A stretch of 64,000 nt of DNA from JANQQJ01 sp046290575. Lineage in GTDB: Bacteria > Pseudomonadota > Alphaproteobacteria > SMXS01. The notes below the pieces were generated by a model, which was not told where the DNA came from, searched no databases, and saw only the letters and a list, made by a program, of their open reading frames with translations. A program made the translations under genes and the position numbers. Positions 1 through 7,731 of the stretch are shown piece by piece (within the stretch, counting starts at the first letter, position 1; every line of letters starts with the position of its first letter). Location: the NCBI GenBank assembly GCA_046290575.1, contig JBKAGX010000002.1:310001-374000 (forward strand), in the 5' to 3' direction.

Positions 1-2
1 CA

Positions 3-962
3 TCTGCGACGTTTTTCCATCTTGCAGGCTGGAAGGTGGCCATTGAGCAGGGCTTTGGTCATCACTGTCCTTACATGATGGCCGTGGAAGAGGGCGAGAT
101 TGTCGGCATCCTGCCGCTCTGCCGGATAAGGAGCCGTTTGTTCGGGCACCACCTGTTATCGACGGCGTTTGCGGTTTATGGCGGGCCTGTTGCGTCGTCA
201 AAGGCTGCGGAGGTGGCTTTGGGGGATGCGGCCACCGATATGGCGAAGGCGCTGGGAACGGACTCGCTGGAGTACAGGACCATCGTGCCGGTTCATAAGG
301 ATTGGCAGACCAGGTCGGACACCCATGCGACGTTTCGAAAGGGCATCTCGGGCGCGCCCGACGATTTGTTGACGGCGATCCCGCGCAAACAGCGCGCCGT
401 GGTTCGAAAAGCGTTGAAGCGGGACCTTGAAATCGCACTGGACAATGATATCCAGCGATTCTATCCGCTCTATGCGGAAAGCGTGCGCAATCTGGGAACA
501 CCGGTGTTTCCCAAACGTTGGTTTGCCGCCCTGAAGGCCGTTTTCGGGAATGATTGCGAGATTGCGATTGTTCTTTCCGACGGACAGCCGGTCGCCAGCC
601 TGATGAGTTTTTATTTCCGTGGAGAGGTCTTGCCCTATTACGCGGGGGGCACGCGGGATGCCCGCCGCCTGGGTGCTCATGACTTCATGTACTACGATCT
701 GATGTGCCGGGCTGTTGAAAGAGGTTGCGACAGTTTTGACTTCGGTCGCAGCAAAACCGGATCGGGCGCTTATGCCTTTAAAAAGAACTTCGGTTTTGAG
801 CCAGAGCCGCTGAACTACCAATATTGTCTGCCGGACGGCGGTGATCTGCCCGATATCAGTCCAAACAATCCCAAATATCGTTGGATGACGGCGATCTGGT
901 CCAAATTGCCATTGCCGGTGGCAAACGCCTTGGGCCCCATGATCTCAAGGAACCTGGGATGA
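3..962 (+). CDS. FemAB-like protein of the XrtA/PEP-CTERM system (5' end outside window)
   Basis: The frame is open from base 3, and the residues before the first internal start candidate (GTG at 36) read FFHLAGWKVAIEQGFGHH. These look like the normal N-terminal part of this family, so the true start lies upstream of the window. FemAB-like proteins have a GNAT-type fold and transfer aminoacyl groups in other settings; the role of this exosortase-linked branch is not established. The C-terminal half carries the typical YYAGGTRDARRLGAHDFMYY and FDFGRSK stretches. The stop overlaps the next gene's start (ATGATG at 959-964), indicating translational coupling with the XrtA-associated glycosyltransferase. 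Family assignment is by recognition. Confidence 0.88.
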   Translation, partial: SATFFHLAGWKVAIEQGFGHHCPYMMAVEEGEIVGILPLCRIRSRLFGHHLLSTAFAVYGGPVASSKAAEVALGDAATDMAKALGTDSLEYRTIVPVHKDWQTRSDTHATFRKGISGAPDDLLTAIPRKQRAVVRKALKRDLEIALDNDIQRFYPLYAESVRNLGTPVFPKRWFAALKAVFGNDCEIAIVLSDGQPVASLMSFYFRGEVLPYYAGGTRDARRLGAHDFMYYDLMCRAVERGCDSFDFGRSKTGSGAYAFKKNFGFEPEPLNYQYCLPDGGDLPDISPNNPKYRWMTAIWSKLPLPVANALGPMISRNLG

Positions 963-2158
963 TGGACGATCTGATCTTCCTGGCACATCGGATTCCCTAT
1001 CCGCCCAACAAGGGCGACAAGATCCGCTCGTGGCACATGCTGAAATATCTTGCGGCGCGATACCGGGTGCATCTGGGTTGTTTTATCGACGACCCGCAGG
1101 ATCAGCAACACAAGGGGGCGCTTGAGGCGATCTGCGCCAGCACCTGTTTTGTCGATCTGCCGGTCTGGAAGGGGCGTCTGCGCAGCGTGACCGCTTTTGT
1201 TCGTAACGAGCCCCTGTCTGTCGCCCATTACCGTGATGCCGGTCTGACACAATGGGTCGAGCATGTGGCTGCACAACACAACCCAAAGGGCGCTGTGCTC
1301 TACTCGTCCCAAACTGCGCTTTTTCTGCCGCCCCTTGTTCATGCGGGTGCGCGCACGGTGATGGACTTCGTCGACGTTGATTCCGATAAATGGGCGCAAT
1401 ATGCCGCCCGGAAAAGCGGGCCGTTGAAATGGCTTTATGCGCGGGAGGCCAACCGGCTGGCTCACTTTGAAAAGGCCGTGGCGCAGCAGGTGGATGCCTG
1501 TGTGCTGGTCTCCGATCAAGAGGCTGCGTTGTTTCGAACCATTGTCCCGGCGGCAGCAGACAAGATCTTCGGCATGAGTAACGGGGTGGATACCGAAGCG
1601 TTTTCCCCCGATCGCCGTTTTGAAAACCCGTTTTCTTCCGGCGAACAGGCGGTGGTCTTTACCGGCGCTATGGACTACTGGCCCAATGTCGATGCGGTCG
1701 TCTGGTTTGCGGACCATGTATGGCCGAAGGTGATCAAGGCCTGCCCGCAGGCGGTTTTCTATATTGTCGGCTTCAAGCCGGCGGCGGAGGTTCAGGCGTT
1801 GGCCGGGCGGCCGGGCCTCGTTGTTACGGGGGCGGTGTCCGACACCAAGGACTATCTGGCGCATGCGGCATGTGCCGTCGCACCCCTGCGCGTTGCCCGC
1901 GGTATCCAGAACAAGGTGCTTGAAGCGATGGCGATGGCCTTGCCCGTCGTCGCATCACCGCAGGCCGCTGAAGGGCTTGCCCATGTGAAGGAGGCCGAAT
2001 TGGCGGTCGCCGATCAACCCGATACCATGGCCAAAGCCGTCATTGCCGTTTTGACGAGTACGGGCGGGCCGGATGGAGCGGCCGCACGCAACCGGGTGAT
2101 GCGGGACTATGCGTGGGAGGCCAATCTGGCCGTGCTCGACCAGCTGATTGCGGGATAG
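959..2158 (+). CDS. TIGR03087-type glycosyltransferase, XrtA/PEP-CTERM associated
   Basis: A protein of 399 residues beginning MMDDLIFLAHRIPYPPNKGD, the characteristic start of the exosortase-associated sugar transferase family. The C-terminal half is GT-B like, with a GAMDYWPNVDAVVWF segment and a nucleotide-sugar binding region containing NKVLEAMAMALPVVAS. It probably transfers a sugar during exopolysaccharide or glycoprotein assembly linked to PEP-CTERM sorting; the substrate is unknown. I start it at the ATG overlapping the FemAB stop, because the longer open frame upstream is a shadow of that gene. The exosortase gene follows after nine bases. Confidence 0.88.
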   Translation: MMDDLIFLAHRIPYPPNKGDKIRSWHMLKYLAARYRVHLGCFIDDPQDQQHKGALEAICASTCFVDLPVWKGRLRSVTAFVRNEPLSVAHYRDAGLTQWVEHVAAQHNPKGAVLYSSQTALFLPPLVHAGARTVMDFVDVDSDKWAQYAARKSGPLKWLYAREANRLAHFEKAVAQQVDACVLVSDQEAALFRTIVPAAADKIFGMSNGVDTEAFSPDRRFENPFSSGEQAVVFTGAMDYWPNVDAVVWFADHVWPKVIKACPQAVFYIVGFKPAAEVQALAGRPGLVVTGAVSDTKDYLAHAACAVAPLRVARGIQNKVLEAMAMALPVVASPQAAEGLAHVKEAELAVADQPDTMAKAVIAVLTSTGGPDGAAARNRVMRDYAWEANLAVLDQLIAG

Positions 2159-2167
2159 AATAGGAAC

Positions 2168-3715
2168 ATGAGTACCAAGGCAACAGCAGCAACGGCGCCC
2201 AAGGCGGGGCCGGGTGCATGGGCCACATCTTCTGCGGTGTTTGCCGTGGCAGTGCTTGCGGTTGTCGTTCTTTTCTGGCCGACGCTTGCGGTGATGGAAG
2301 CGACCTGGCGGGCTTCCGACAGCTACCAGCACACCTATGTCGTTCCCTTCGTGATCGCGTATCTGGTGTGGGAAAATCGGGACCGGCTCGCGGCACTGAC
2401 CCCAAGGGCAGAACCTATGGGGCTCCTGTTCATGCTGGCCGCGACGCTGATCTGGCTGTTGGGGGAGGCGGCCAATGTTCAGTTGGTCCAGCAACTTGGG
2501 CTGATCGGTATTTTCCAGAGCCTTGTTCTCACCCTCTTCGGCTGGCGTGTGGTCGGCGTTCTGTGGTTTCCGCTGTTCTTCCTGATCTTCCTGGTGCCCT
2601 TGGGGGAATTTCTGGTGCCGGTTCTGCAGCGATGGACGGCGGACTTCCTCGTCTGGTCAGTGGAGTTGATCGGCCTGCCGATTGAGACGGATGGCTATCT
2701 GATTCAGGTTTCGGACGGCACCAAACCCTATCACTTTTTTGAAGTGGCAAAGGAGTGCTCGGGCATCCGCTATCTCACCGTAATGTTCCAGATCGGTCTG
2801 CTGGCCAGTTACCTTCTGTTCAAAAGCTGGCCACGGCGGATGGGTGTCGTGCTGTTTGCGGTAATGGTCCCCATTGTCGCCAATTGGATCCGCGCGCTTG
2901 GAATTGTGCTCATCGTCTACTACACCGAAGGTCGCCACGGGCAGGACATCGACCATATCATCTACGGGTTCTGGTTCTTCCTCTTCGTGTTGCTGATTTT
3001 TGTTGGAATCTGCTGGTTGATTGCAGATTTCAGGCCCGAAGCGACCACCCGCCATCACGCTCCGCCAATGCCTGCCCAACCTGTTCGCATGGGTTTGTTC
3101 GGCCTGTTGGCGGTTGCGGTGGGGGCCGTGGGACCTGCCTATGCGGGCTTTACGCAGCCATCGCTGCCCAACGCCATAAGCGCGCCGGCCTTGCCCCAGG
3201 AAGCGGAAGGCTGGCGGCAGATGACCTATCGCGGGATCGACTGGCATCCGGTCATTGCCGGAGCAGATGCCGAATCCATCGCCCGCTATACAAATGGGCC
3301 GCAGAAAATCGATCTCTATGTTGGATATTTTGATCATCAGCGTCAGGGTTCGGAAGTGATCAATGCGCAGAACGATATGGCCGGTCCGCGCTGGACGATG
3401 ACCGGTATTGGCGGCGCCACTGAATTTGAAAGCCGCGTCGGGCCGGTGCCCGCCTCATGGAGCCGGATTATCGGTCGGGACCGTCAGCGCGCTGTTTTTG
3501 TTGCCTCACGGGTCGATGGCAAGTGGGCGGTGGGAACGGTTGCCATCAAGCTGGCCACAGTGCGGGCACGGTTGCTCGGTGGGGACAAGTCAGCGTCGAT
3601 TGTCGCGCTGGCAACTGACTATGAAGGCGATATTGAAACCGCGCGGGCTGCCATCCAGTCTTTCGTTTCGGATCATGCGCCCTTTTACGCTTTTGAAGAG
3701 GCGCAGCAGCCATGA
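2168..3715 (+). CDS. xrtA: Exosortase A with C-terminal EpsI domain
   Basis: A polytopic membrane transpeptidase of 515 residues. The exosortase catalytic set is visible: Cys197 in KECSGIRYL, Arg242 in NWIRALGIV and His263 in DIDHIIYGFWFF, spread over roughly eight hydrophobic segments. Residues from about 300 to the end form the soluble EpsI-type domain found fused to exosortase A. By family knowledge it recognises PEP-CTERM tails on exported proteins and processes them, usually in exopolysaccharide-producing Gram-negatives. It lies in a row with its usual partners FemAB and TIGR03087, and overlaps the following protease gene by four bases. No PEP-CTERM substrate was noticed among the proteins in this window. 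Confidence 0.93.
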   Translation: MSTKATAATAPKAGPGAWATSSAVFAVAVLAVVVLFWPTLAVMEATWRASDSYQHTYVVPFVIAYLVWENRDRLAALTPRAEPMGLLFMLAATLIWLLGEAANVQLVQQLGLIGIFQSLVLTLFGWRVVGVLWFPLFFLIFLVPLGEFLVPVLQRWTADFLVWSVELIGLPIETDGYLIQVSDGTKPYHFFEVAKECSGIRYLTVMFQIGLLASYLLFKSWPRRMGVVLFAVMVPIVANWIRALGIVLIVYYTEGRHGQDIDHIIYGFWFFLFVLLIFVGICWLIADFRPEATTRHHAPPMPAQPVRMGLFGLLAVAVGAVGPAYAGFTQPSLPNAISAPALPQEAEGWRQMTYRGIDWHPVIAGADAESIARYTNGPQKIDLYVGYFDHQRQGSEVINAQNDMAGPRWTMTGIGGATEFESRVGPVPASWSRIIGRDRQRAVFVASRVDGKWAVGTVAIKLATVRARLLGGDKSASIVALATDYEGDIETARAAIQSFVSDHAPFYAFEEAQQP

Positions 3716-4527
3716 AACGCCTCTTTTGCCTCATGGTGCTGCTGGTTGCCGGTCCCGCCCACGCGGATCAACAGGCGGTGGAGCTCATCGCCAAGGTCAA
3801 ACCGGCATTGGTCGGCATCGCCACCCATGACCCTCTCAGGCAGCCGGCGACCGAACTGTTGGGCACAGGGTTCGCTGTCGCTGATGGCAGGCATTTGCTG
3901 ACGGCGCTGCATGTTGTTGCCAATCGCAGACCCACGGTCCGCCAGGATGATTCTGCCGCAGATCATGACGGGTCGGACATGACCACTAACCGTCAGCCTA
4001 CAGGTCTGGTCGTTCTTGTTGGATCGGGTGAAGACGGGGAGATGCGTGACGTGACGGTCGTTGGCCGGGACCCCGTCAACGATCTGGCGCTCCTGAAGAT
4101 AGACGGTGAGCCGTTGCCCGTGCTGCCCCTTGACCGGCGCACCCGTGCACCCGACGGCAGCGATATCGTGCTTTCCGGCTTTCCGATCGGCGCGGTTTAC
4201 GGGCTTTATCCTGCCAGCCATCGTGGGATGATTGCGGCCCTGACACCGATCTCCCGTCCAACCACAAATGTCAGACGGCTGACGCCTGAAGCGATCCGGA
4301 TGCTGCGTAGCAAGCCCATGGTCTATCAAATGGATGCCACGACTTTGCCCGGCAACAGTGGCGGGCCGGTGCTCGACCTGGCCACAGGCACGGTGATCGG
4401 CATCGTTAATTCCAGCTATGTGCAAGAACAGCGGGACGGTCCTGCCTCGGAAGTCTCCGGGATCGGTTTTGCGATTCCCGTCGCGGCGGCGATTGTGCTG
4501 CTGAACGAGGCCAGGCTTACGCCCTAG
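3712..4527 (+). CDS. Trypsin-like serine protease, secreted
   Basis: A protein of 271 residues with a Sec signal peptide (residues 1-19, ending AHA-D). The chymotrypsin-fold triad is readable: His67 in LTALHVV, Asp124 in VNDLALLKI and Ser216 in LPGNSGGPV. There is no PDZ domain after the protease domain, so it is shorter than DegP or DegS. The start ATGA overlaps the exosortase stop, which suggests coupled translation. A periplasmic protease co-expressed with XrtA could process or quality-control sorted proteins, but that is inference from position only. Confidence 0.85.
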   Translation: MKRLFCLMVLLVAGPAHADQQAVELIAKVKPALVGIATHDPLRQPATELLGTGFAVADGRHLLTALHVVANRRPTVRQDDSAADHDGSDMTTNRQPTGLVVLVGSGEDGEMRDVTVVGRDPVNDLALLKIDGEPLPVLPLDRRTRAPDGSDIVLSGFPIGAVYGLYPASHRGMIAALTPISRPTTNVRRLTPEAIRMLRSKPMVYQMDATTLPGNSGGPVLDLATGTVIGIVNSSYVQEQRDGPASEVSGIGFAIPVAAAIVLLNEARLTP

Positions 4528-4591
4528 CGCTGCTTGACCGCTTGGGGGCCCGCCGCTACCTTGCGCGGCTTCTAGAAACCCCGGAAATCCT

Positions 4592-5455
4592 ATGTCGGCG
4601 CCATCATTTCAGGACCTCATTCTTCGGCTGCAACGCTTTTGGGCGGATCGCGGCTGCGTCATCCTGCAGCCCTATGACGTTGAGATGGGGGCAGGGACGT
4701 TTCACCCGGCGACCACGCTGCGGGCGTTGGGGCCAAAACCGTGGAAGGCCGCTTACGTACAACCGTCAAGGCGGCCCAAGGATGGCCGCTATGGCGACAA
4801 CCCGAACCGGCTGCAGCACTATTACCAGTTTCAGGCGATTCTGAAGCCGTCGCCGCCGGACATTCAGGATTTATACCTGCAGAGCCTGGCCGCGCTGGGG
4901 ATTGACGCGCTGAACCACGATATTCGCTTTGTCGAGGACGACTGGGAAAGCCCGACGCTGGGCGCCTGGGGGCTGGGCTGGGAAGTCTGGTGCGACGGCA
5001 TGGAGGTCAGCCAGTTCACCTATTTCCAGCAGGTCGGGGGCTTCGACTGTCGCCCGGTCGCCGGTGAACTGACCTATGGGCTGGAGCGTCTGGCGATGTA
5101 TGTGCAGGGCATAGACAATGTCTACGACCTGGATTTCAATGGCCAAGGTGTGACCTATGGCGATGTGTTCCTGCAGAATGAAAAGGAACAATCGGCCTAT
5201 AATTTTGAGGTCGCCAACACCGACATCCTGTTCCAGCATTTCAAGGATGCCGAAGCCGAATGTGCGTCGCTGCTGAGCGCGAAACTGCCGCTGCCTGCCT
5301 ATGATCAGTGCATCAAGGCCAGCCATGCGTTCAACCTGCTTGATGCGCGCGGTGTGATCTCGGTGACGGAGCGCGCGTCCTACATTGGGCGTGTACGTGA
5401 TCTGGCGAAATCCTGCTGCGAGGCGTGGCTCGCCTCGCAGGACGAGGCTGCCTGA
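4592..5455 (+). CDS. glyQ: Glycyl-tRNA synthetase alpha subunit
   Basis: A protein of 287 residues, the usual length for the alpha subunit of the bacterial alpha2-beta2 glycyl-tRNA synthetase. It forms the class II catalytic core that activates glycine. Highly conserved stretches include FWADRGCVILQPYDVEMGAG, YVQPSRRPKDGRYGDNPNR and LGAWGLGWEVWCDGMEV. The beta subunit gene starts one base after the stop (TGA then ATG at 5457), so the two are co-translated. Assignment is essentially certain. Confidence 0.98.
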   Translation: MSAPSFQDLILRLQRFWADRGCVILQPYDVEMGAGTFHPATTLRALGPKPWKAAYVQPSRRPKDGRYGDNPNRLQHYYQFQAILKPSPPDIQDLYLQSLAALGIDALNHDIRFVEDDWESPTLGAWGLGWEVWCDGMEVSQFTYFQQVGGFDCRPVAGELTYGLERLAMYVQGIDNVYDLDFNGQGVTYGDVFLQNEKEQSAYNFEVANTDILFQHFKDAEAECASLLSAKLPLPAYDQCIKASHAFNLLDARGVISVTERASYIGRVRDLAKSCCEAWLASQDEAA

Positions 5456-5456
5456 T

Positions 5457-7541
5457 ATGGCCGAGCTTCTTCTTGAATTGTTTTCCGAGGAAATCCCCGC
5501 GCGCATGCAGGCGCGGGCATCCGATGATTTGAAACGTCTGGTGACAGAGGCGCTCAAGGATGCGGGACTGACCTTCGACAAGGCTGAGGCTTTTGCGACA
5601 CCGCGCCGCCTGGCGCTGGTCGTGGACGGGCTGCCGCTGGCGCAGCCGGATGTCCGTGAGGAACGCCGCGGCCCCAAGGTCGATGCACCGGACAAGGCCG
5701 TCGAAGGGTTTCTGAAGTCAGTCGGCCTGACCCGCGATCAGGTCACCGAGGTCGAGGACAAGAAGAAGGGCCGCCACCTGCTGGCGGTGATCGAGCGCGA
5801 AGGCCGCCCGACGGCGGAGGTTATTGCGGAGATTGTGCCGACCGTCATCCGCAGTTTCCCATGGCCCAAAAGCATGCGCTGGGGTGATGGTGTCCTGACC
5901 TGGGTACGACCATTGCACAGCATTCTTTGCGTTCTGGATGGTGTGCCCGTCACTTTTGACGTCGATGGGGTTGAGGCTGGGGCAACCACCGCCGGCCACC
6001 GTTTCATGGCGCTGGAACCGTTCGAAGTGTCGGAATTTGCGGATTATCAGGCCAAGCTGCGCGATGCCAAAGTGGTGCTCGATCCACGCGAGCGCAAACT
6101 CGACATCACCGAGCAGCTTGATCTCTATGCACAGGAAAACGGCCTGATCCCCATCGAGGATGACGGGCTGATCAATGAGGTGGCCGGGCTGGTCGAATGG
6201 CCGGTCGTGCTGTTCGGCGCGTTCGATCCCGCCTTTCTGAAAGTGCCCGAAGAAGCGCTGATTTCCGCGATCCGCACCCACCAGAAATACCCGATGTTCC
6301 GGGATAGGGCGTCGGGCACGCTCGCGCCCAAATTCGCCGTCGTCGCCAATCTGGAAGCCAAGGATGGCGGCGCCGCCATCGTCGCGGGCAATGAACGGGT
6401 ATTGAGCGCCCGGCTCGCCGACACGAAATTCTTCTGGGATCAGGACTTGAAGGCCGGGCTCGCCAGCCGCGTGCCCGCACTCAACGAGATCGTGTTCCAC
6501 GAAAAGCTCGGCACGCTTGGCGACAAGGTTGACCGGGTCGGCGCACTGGCTGTTGAGCTTTGTCATTATGTTCCGGGTGCTGACCGCAATCTGGTGCGCA
6601 GCGCAGCCCGGCTCGCCAAGGCCGATCTGACCGCCGAGATGGTCGGTGAGTTCCCCGACCTGCAAGGGGTCATGGGCCGGTACTATGCGCTGGCGGACGG
6701 TGAAGACACTGCGGTTGCTGACGCGATTGCCGATCACTACCGCCCACAGGGTCCGGGCGATGCCTGCCCGACCGCGCCGGTCAGCGTCGCCGTGGCCCTG
6801 GCGGACAAGATCGACACGCTGGTCGGGTTCTTCGGCATCGACGAAAAACCCACGGGCTCGAAGGACCCGTTCGCGCTGCGCCGCGCGGCGCTGGGCGTGA
6901 TACGGCTGATTTTGGAGAACAAGCTGCGCTTGCCTTTGACCGAAGCGATAGAAAAGTCAGAGTTTTTTTATGAAGAAATGGTGAGTGGCCGTGTTGGAGT
7001 GTTTTCACCAGAGCCCTTGGTGGCGTTTTTTGCCGACCGCCTGAAAGTCCATTTGCGGGAGCAGGGCGTCCGGCACGATCTGATCACGGCGGTGTTCGCG
7101 CTGAGCGGCGAGGACGATCTGGTCCGGCTGCTGGCCCGGGTTAAGGCGCTGCAGAGCTTCCTGGAGACCGACGACGGCACCAATCTTCAGGCGGCCTATA
7201 AACGTGCGACGAACATTGTTCGTATTGAAGAGAAAAAGGATGATGCGTCCTATGCAGGGGCCGTGGATCCGGCATTGTTAGAGCAGGGCGAGGAAAAGGC
7301 GCTGGCCGACCAGTTGGCCAGAGCCACAGAAGGGGCAAGCGCGACCATCGCCGACGAACGCTTTGCCGATGCCATGAGTGCGCTGGCCAAACTGCGGGGG
7401 CCTGTGGATGCGTTTTTCGATGAGGTGACGGTGAATTGCGACGATCCTGACGTGCGCCGTAACCGGCTGCATTTGTTGTCGCAAATCCGCGCGACGCTCG
7501 ATCAGGTCGCTGATTTCTCGAAGATCGAGGGGGCGACGTGA
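5457..7541 (+). CDS. glyS: Glycyl-tRNA synthetase beta subunit
   Basis: A protein of 694 residues beginning MAELLLELFSEEIPARMQ, the canonical beta-subunit N-terminus. A longer open frame from 5385 is rejected because it lies within glyQ. The beta subunit contributes tRNA recognition; its C-terminal region resembles the anticodon-binding DALR domain of ArgRS. The segment FGIDEKPTGSKDPFALRRAALG is well conserved (longer than quoted in most families). It directly follows glyQ. The stop is followed by an intergenic palindromic element and then ppdK. Confidence 0.97.
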   Translation: MAELLLELFSEEIPARMQARASDDLKRLVTEALKDAGLTFDKAEAFATPRRLALVVDGLPLAQPDVREERRGPKVDAPDKAVEGFLKSVGLTRDQVTEVEDKKKGRHLLAVIEREGRPTAEVIAEIVPTVIRSFPWPKSMRWGDGVLTWVRPLHSILCVLDGVPVTFDVDGVEAGATTAGHRFMALEPFEVSEFADYQAKLRDAKVVLDPRERKLDITEQLDLYAQENGLIPIEDDGLINEVAGLVEWPVVLFGAFDPAFLKVPEEALISAIRTHQKYPMFRDRASGTLAPKFAVVANLEAKDGGAAIVAGNERVLSARLADTKFFWDQDLKAGLASRVPALNEIVFHEKLGTLGDKVDRVGALAVELCHYVPGADRNLVRSAARLAKADLTAEMVGEFPDLQGVMGRYYALADGEDTAVADAIADHYRPQGPGDACPTAPVSVAVALADKIDTLVGFFGIDEKPTGSKDPFALRRAALGVIRLILENKLRLPLTEAIEKSEFFYEEMVSGRVGVFSPEPLVAFFADRLKVHLREQGVRHDLITAVFALSGEDDLVRLLARVKALQSFLETDDGTNLQAAYKRATNIVRIEEKKDDASYAGAVDPALLEQGEEKALADQLARATEGASATIADERFADAMSALAKLRGPVDAFFDEVTVNCDDPDVRRNRLHLLSQIRATLDQVADFSKIEGAT

Positions 7542-7557
7542 TGAATCCCCAACAATC

Positions 7558-7710
7558 GTCATTCCGGACGTTAGCCGAGCCCGAACGCCATCAGGTGTTC
7601 GGTGCGCGAGGGTTGCGATCCGGAATCCATGTCGAGGCAGGTGGCCAATGTCAAAATGGATCCCGGATCGCGCCGCCCCAAGGGCATTGGGTCGGCTTTT
7701 CCGGGATGAC
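7558..7710. repeat. Intergenic palindromic element with nested inverted repeats
   Basis: The spacer between glyS and ppdK holds two nested imperfect inverted repeats. Outer arms are GTCATTCCGGA at 7558-7568 and TCCGGGATGAC at 7700-7710 (one mismatch). Inner arms are GATCCGGAATCCAT at 7617-7630 and ATGGATCCCGGATC at 7656-7669 (one mismatch). The arrangement resembles the dispersed TCATCCCGGA / TGGATCCCGGAT palindromes common between genes in alphaproteobacteria. A 64-codon open frame (7538-7732) spans it but has no protein-like features, so I treat the stretch as non-coding repeat. Confidence 0.7.
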
Positions 7711-7731
7711 AGCGAGGGGTAAGGCGGTTTA

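Noticed and set aside
815..1864. 349-codon minus-strand open frame
   Set aside because: It is antisense to the TIGR03087 glycosyltransferase, has no recognisable motifs and a composition rich in Arg/His typical of GC-rich shadow frames.
5718..6737. 339-codon minus-strand open frame
   Set aside because: Antisense to glyS, which is certain; no family features.
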